From: Flavobacterium sp.
GTDB taxonomy: Bacteria; Bacteroidota; Bacteroidia; Flavobacteriales; Flavobacteriaceae
Direction of reading: 5' to 3'
Length of the DNA stretch: 17,225 bases
Assembly: GCF_030146175.1 (NCBI RefSeq)
Contig: NZ_JASLCE010000137.1
Span: forward strand, 1-17,225
In this document: in pieces, positions 14,466 to 17,225 of the stretch
How the letters are laid out: the number at the start of each line of letters is the position of its first letter
Numbering within the stretch: position 1 is the first letter of the stretch
Made by a program: the position numbers and the translations under genes
The notes under the pieces: generated by a model
What the model was told of the DNA's origin: nothing
What the model saw: the letters and a program-made list of their open reading frames with translations, nothing else
The model's database searches: none

Positions 14466-15716
14466 CTATAAACCAAACGCTTCTTTAACCGCGTCTACAT
14501 AGTCTAATTTTTCCCATGTAAACAATTCTACGGTAACGGTTTTTTCTTTTCCGCCCGGAGCGATAAACGTTTTGGTTACGGTTTCCGGAGTTCTTCCCAT
14601 ATGACCGTATGCAGCCGTTTCACTGTAAATCGGGTTTCTTAGTTTTAAACGTTGTTCGATAAAGTATGGACGCATATCGAAAATGCTTTCTACTTTTTTC
14701 GCGATTTCACCATCGGTAAGGTTTACTTTCGATGTTCCATAGGTATTGATATAAATACCCATTGGTTTTGCCACACCGATAGCATACGATACCTGAACCA
14801 GGATCTCGTCGGCAATACCGGCAGCAACAAGGTTTTTCGCGATATGACGGGTTGCATACGCCGCACTTCGGTCTACTTTACTCGGATCTTTTCCGGAGAA
14901 AGCACCACCACCGTGTGCCCCTTTACCACCGTAGGTATCTACAATAATTTTTCGTCCTGTTAATCCGGTATCACCATGTGGTCCACCGATAACGAATTTA
15001 CCGGTAGGGTTAATGTGGTACTGGATTTGATCGTTAAATAAGTGTGCATATTGCGGGTTTTTCGCAATGATACGCGGAATTAAAATCTCGATAATATCTT
15101 TTTTGATCTTAGCCAGCATGGTTGCTTCATCGGCAAAATCATCGTGTTGCGTCGAAATTACAATAGCGTCGATACGTACCGGTTTGTTATTGTTATCGTA
15201 TTCCAGAGTTACCTGCGATTTAGCATCCGGACGTAAGTACGTAATTTCGTTATTTTCTCTTCGTAATTCGGAAAGCTCCTGTAATAACTTATGAGAAAGA
15301 TTTAGTGCCAATGGCATATAATCTGCGGTTTCGTTGGTTGCATAACCAAACATCATTCCTTGGTCACCAGCTCCCTGATCTTCTTTATTGGAACGGTCTA
15401 CACCTTGGTTGATGTCTTGTGATTGTTCGTGAATAGCCGAAAGTACGCCACAAGAGTTGGCTTCAAACATATATTCACTTTTGGTATAACCGATTTTTTT
15501 GATCACCTCACGTGCAATTTGTTGCACATCCAGATAGATTTTCGATTTTACCTCACCGGCAAGAATTACCTGTCCGGTTGTAACAAGGGTTTCACATGCT
15601 ACTTTCGATTCTGGATCGAAAGCTAAAAAGTTATCAATTAATGCATCAGAAATCTGATCAGCAATTTTATCCGGATGTCCTTCACTTACTGATTCTGACG
15701 TAAACAAATAAGCCAT
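14466..15716 (-). CDS. metK: S-adenosylmethionine synthetase (methionine adenosyltransferase)
   Basis: It makes S-adenosylmethionine from methionine and ATP in the cytoplasm. The product is 416 aa and complete. The N-terminal [19 protein letters not shown] contains His14 and Asp16 of the ATP/metal site. Signature 1, [12 protein letters not shown], is at residues 115-126, and signature 2, GGGAFSGKD, is at 269-277. It is slightly longer than the E. coli enzyme because of an insert around 145-180 that is typical of Bacteroidetes. The gene is monocistronic: a bidirectional terminator follows the stop, and a leader of about 145 nt upstream carries a SAM-II-like riboswitch, so the product SAM probably represses its own synthesis. 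Confidence 0.97.
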   Translation of the reverse strand: MAYLFTSESVSEGHPDKIADQISDALIDNFLAFDPESKVACETLVTTGQVILAGEVKSKIYLDVQQIAREVIKKIGYTKSEYMFEANSCGVLSAIHEQSQDINQGVDRSNKEDQGAGDQGMMFGYATNETADYMPLALNLSHKLLQELSELRRENNEITYLRPDAKSQVTLEYDNNNKPVRIDAIVISTQHDDFADEATMLAKIKKDIIEILIPRIIAKNPQYAHLFNDQIQYHINPTGKFVIGGPHGDTGLTGRKIIVDTYGGKGAHGGGAFSGKDPSKVDRSAAYATRHIAKNLVAAGIADEILVQVSYAIGVAKPMGIYINTYGTSKVNLTDGEIAKKVESIFDMRPYFIEQRLKLRNPIYSETAAYGHMGRTPETVTKTFIAPGGKEKTVTVELFTWEKLDYVDAVKEAFGL

Positions 15717-15778
15717 AAGTTCAATTTTTATGATTAAGCGAGGAAAAATTATTGCAGGAAATGCATAAAGAAGTGACT

Positions 15779-15851
15779 ACTGCTTTAGCATTTTTTTAAT
15801 ACCGATAGTACTATCGGTAAGAGGTTGCAATCAGTTCAAATTTTTCCTCTT
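15779..15851 (-). promoter_or_regulatory. SAM-II-like riboswitch in the metK leader
   Basis: Read on the minus strand, P1 is AAGAGG (15851-15846) paired with CCTCTT (15824-15819). The loop contains ATTTGAACTGATTGCAA, which aligns base for base with the SAM-II loop AUUUAACCGUAUUGCAA (13 of 17 identical, from memory of the metX aptamer). After P1 comes an inserted hairpin: 15818-15801, a 7-bp stem with a GTAC loop. Then follows AAATGCTAAAGCAGT, containing the conserved AAAUGCUAAA-like strand. A pseudoknot is available between ACTG in the loop (15835-15832) and CAGT (15782-15779), equivalent to the CC/GG pairing of the reference but with different bases. The location directly upstream of metK fits. 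The added hairpin is not in the classic minimal SAM-II fold. The match was made by eye without a covariance model. Confidence 0.75.
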
Positions 15852-15866
15852 GAAATTTTTTGTTTG

Positions 15867-15874
15867 CAAATTTA
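15867..15874 (-). promoter_or_regulatory. metK promoter -7 box (TAAATTTG)
   Basis: On the minus strand, 15874-15867 reads TAAATTTG, an exact TAnnTTTG match. Transcription would begin near 15861, about ten nt before the 5' end of the riboswitch P1 stem at 15851. That fit supports both calls. No TTG is found at the usual -33 distance. Confidence 0.5.
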
Positions 15875-15966
15875 TAAAAGACTTCGTTCTAAATAAAGAA
15901 AAATAACAAAAAAAAATAACGAAAACCATCTAAAATGTGAAAACTACGATTTTAACAATTATCAAA

Positions 15967-15999
15967 TTGTTAAGCTATGTAATTAAATTATTACATTCG
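15967..15999 (+). promoter_or_regulatory. Candidate promoter of the T9SS cargo gene (TTG-N22-TACATTCG)
   Basis: TTG at 15967-15969 and TACATTCG at 15992-15999 differ from the Bacteroidetes consensus only by one base in the -7 box and a spacer at the long end of the accepted range. The predicted start is near 16005, giving a leader of roughly 25 nt before the ATG at 16029. Confidence 0.4.
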
Positions 16000-16028
16000 T
16001 CGCATTATAACTCTTAAAAAACTTTCAC

Positions 16029-17015
16029 ATGAAGAAAAAATTACTTTCTTTACTATTCTGTCTTCCTCTTTTCGGACAGGCACAAAATCTTTACAATTAT
16101 GGTTTTGCTGGTACAACGGCTGATTTAACAACTGCGGGTTGGGTAAGAACCAATCAAAGTACTTCTGCTTCTACAACATTATGGACTGTAGCGAGCTATA
16201 CTCCGGTTGTAGTAAGTGCAACAGTACAGGCAACTCCATTCCAGACTCAGGCCTATACGACTGGACAAACTTGTCCAATTCCCAACGGACAGGACGGAAC
16301 GCCTAATACATTTGCTTTGGTAAACTTTACCAGTACATCAAGTACTTTGACGTCTGGTGCGACCATTAGTAACTGGTTAATTTCTCCGGTTGTTACAGTA
16401 CAAAACGGTGACGTTATTTCATTTTACACACGTTTAGGGAAATATTCGGCTACCAATTCAGCTTCTTATGCGGATAATTTACAGGTACGTATGAGTACAA
16501 ATGGTGCGGCTACTGTAAACCCATCTACAGGACCAACTGGAGTAGGAGATTTTACCAATTTATTAGTAGAAATCAACCCTACTCAAAACTTAACTTCTTT
16601 CCCAACAAACTGGACACAGTATTCGTATACAGTAACTGGATTAACTGGGCCAACTGCTGTAAAAATCGGTTTCAGATATTTTGTAACAAATGGTGGTCCT
16701 AACGGATCAAACTCTGATATCATCGGAATTGACACGTTCTCTGTTGACAGACCATTGGGAACTCAGGATTTCTTCGCGAAAAACTTCTCTGTATTCCCGA
16801 ACCCAGCTAATGATGTGTTAAACATTGCTGCTAAAAACGGAATGGAAATCAAAGGAATTCAGGTTACAGATTTAAACGGAAGAATTGTAAAATCGGTAGC
16901 AGTACAAGGACAGGCAGAAGCTCAGATCAATGTTTCTGATTTAACTGCCGGAGCTTATTTTGTTTCGGTTCAATCGAATGAAGGAACTGCTACATCGAAG
17001 TTCTTGAAAAACTAA
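16029..17015 (+). CDS. Secreted choice-of-anchor-J-like protein with T9SS type A sorting domain
   Basis: The product is 328 aa. Residues 1-19 are a signal peptide (MKKKLLSLLFCLPLFGQAQ). Residues about 20-240 form a Ser/Thr/Asn-rich beta-sandwich resembling the choice-of-anchor J / cleaved-adhesin fold: the opening YNYGFAGTTADLTTAGWVRT, ALVNFTSTSSTL followed by ISNWLISPVVTVQNGDVISF, and VKIGFRYFV...GIDTFSVD near the end. Residues about 250-328 are a type A sorting domain for the type IX secretion system: FSVFPNPANDVLNI, GIQVTDLNGRIVKS, INVSDLTAGAYFVSV and the short tail SKFLKN. The protein is therefore exported by Sec, then through T9SS to the surface or medium. Its codons are more A/T-ending than those of neighbouring genes, as in many highly expressed flavobacterial genes. 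Its adhesin or binding role is inferred. A strong terminator follows. Confidence 0.9.
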   Translation: MKKKLLSLLFCLPLFGQAQNLYNYGFAGTTADLTTAGWVRTNQSTSASTTLWTVASYTPVVVSATVQATPFQTQAYTTGQTCPIPNGQDGTPNTFALVNFTSTSSTLTSGATISNWLISPVVTVQNGDVISFYTRLGKYSATNSASYADNLQVRMSTNGAATVNPSTGPTGVGDFTNLLVEINPTQNLTSFPTNWTQYSYTVTGLTGPTAVKIGFRYFVTNGGPNGSNSDIIGIDTFSVDRPLGTQDFFAKNFSVFPNPANDVLNIAAKNGMEIKGIQVTDLNGRIVKSVAVQGQAEAQINVSDLTAGAYFVSVQSNEGTATSKFLKN

Positions 17016-17040
17016 ACAATACTCGCTATTAAGTTAGTGC

Positions 17041-17068
17041 AAAACCTACCCCTTCGGGTAGGTTTTTT
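17041..17068 (+). terminator. Intrinsic terminator after the T9SS cargo gene
   Basis: AAAACCTACCC (17041-17051) pairs with GGGTAGGTTTT (17056-17066) across a CTTC loop, and the T run continues to 17068. It lies 25 bp after the stop of the T9SS cargo gene. Confidence 0.9.
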
Positions 17069-17179
17069 ATTTATTATTGAATTTTAATTCTTTTTAAAGT
17101 AAAAATAATTCATTCATATAATTGTCTTTGGAATTATATAGATATTACCTCCATGTCTAAAATTTAACAACTATAAAAA

Positions 17180-17225
17180 ATGAAATTGTTTTTATTTATT
17201 TTATTAGCATCGGGTACGATAAATG
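17180..17225 (+). CDS. Start of an exported protein (3'-partial, runs off the window)
   Basis: The ATG at 17180 follows an A-rich stretch (CTATAAAAAATG), the usual start context here. It opens a frame reading MKLFLFILLASGTIN to the window end, which looks like the start of a signal peptide. A weak -7-like box, TGTCTTTG, lies at 17123-17130 (one mismatch to TAnnTTTG). Only 15 codons are visible, so nothing can be said about function. Confidence 0.5.
   Translation, partial: MKLFLFILLASGTIN

Larger units (their letters stand above)
15717..16028. other. 312-bp divergent intergenic region between metK and the T9SS cargo gene
   Basis: No gene is visible here. The half nearest metK is its transcribed leader with the riboswitch (15779-15851) and a downstream segment (15740-15750) complementary to the riboswitch P1 5' strand. 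The middle (about 15875-15960) is an A/T-rich stretch without recognised elements. The right end carries the candidate promoter for the gene at 16029. Confidence 0.7.

Noticed and set aside
15800..15819. Perfect 20-bp palindrome TACCGATAGTACTATCGGTA read as a terminator or a transcription-factor operator
   Set aside because: No T tract follows on the plus strand, and on the minus strand it is followed by TTAAAAAAA, so it is not a terminator. It sits precisely between P1 and the pseudoknot strand of the SAM-II-like element, so an RNA hairpin is the better reading. A dispersed palindrome inserted there remains possible.

Overview
The window looks like a chromosomal segment of a member of the Flavobacteriaceae, close to Flavobacterium. 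The evidence is the type IX secretion sorting domain, two GLPGLI-family proteins, a DUF5686 protein, a plug-plus-barrel outer-membrane protein with an N-terminal carboxypeptidase-regulatory-like domain, start codons without Shine-Dalgarno sequences, and promoter boxes of the Bacteroidetes TTG / TAnnTTTG type. No phage, transposon, CRISPR array or tRNA gene is visible. Most of the content is housekeeping and cell-envelope genes.

Layout. (1) 1-948: 3' part of pdhB (pyruvate dehydrogenase E1 beta), closed by a strong terminator that abuts the start of a DUF5686 outer-membrane protein gene (1009-3522). (2) 3645-4178: inorganic pyrophosphatase with a textbook Bacteroidetes promoter and its own terminator. 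(3) 4302-5973: two-gene operon of an exported glycosylasparaginase and a CutC-family protein, followed by a cluster of inverted and direct repeats. (4) 6087-7495, minus strand: a putative secreted beta-propeller-like protein translationally coupled to a deoxynucleoside kinase. (5) 7613-14376: an envelope sensing module. It holds GLPGLI gene 1, a convergent sensor kinase/response regulator pair, a divergent GLPGLI gene 2 and a large outer-membrane beta-barrel protein. (6) 14466-15716, minus strand: metK, whose leader carries what I read as a SAM-II riboswitch. (7) 16029-17015: a secreted T9SS cargo protein, then the first codons of another exported protein at the window edge.

How the genes work together. 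The sensor kinase (inner membrane, periplasmic sensor region) and the OmpR-type regulator sit between two paralogous exported GLPGLI proteins and next to an outer-membrane barrel. A tandem 10-bp direct repeat lies midway in the kinase/GLPGLI-2 divergent promoter. The simplest inference is that the regulator controls this envelope module, including itself. The most mechanistic finding is the metK leader. It has a P1 stem, a conserved loop, a pseudoknot partner, an inserted perfect hairpin, and an 11-nt downstream segment complementary to the P1 5' strand that could act as the switching partner.
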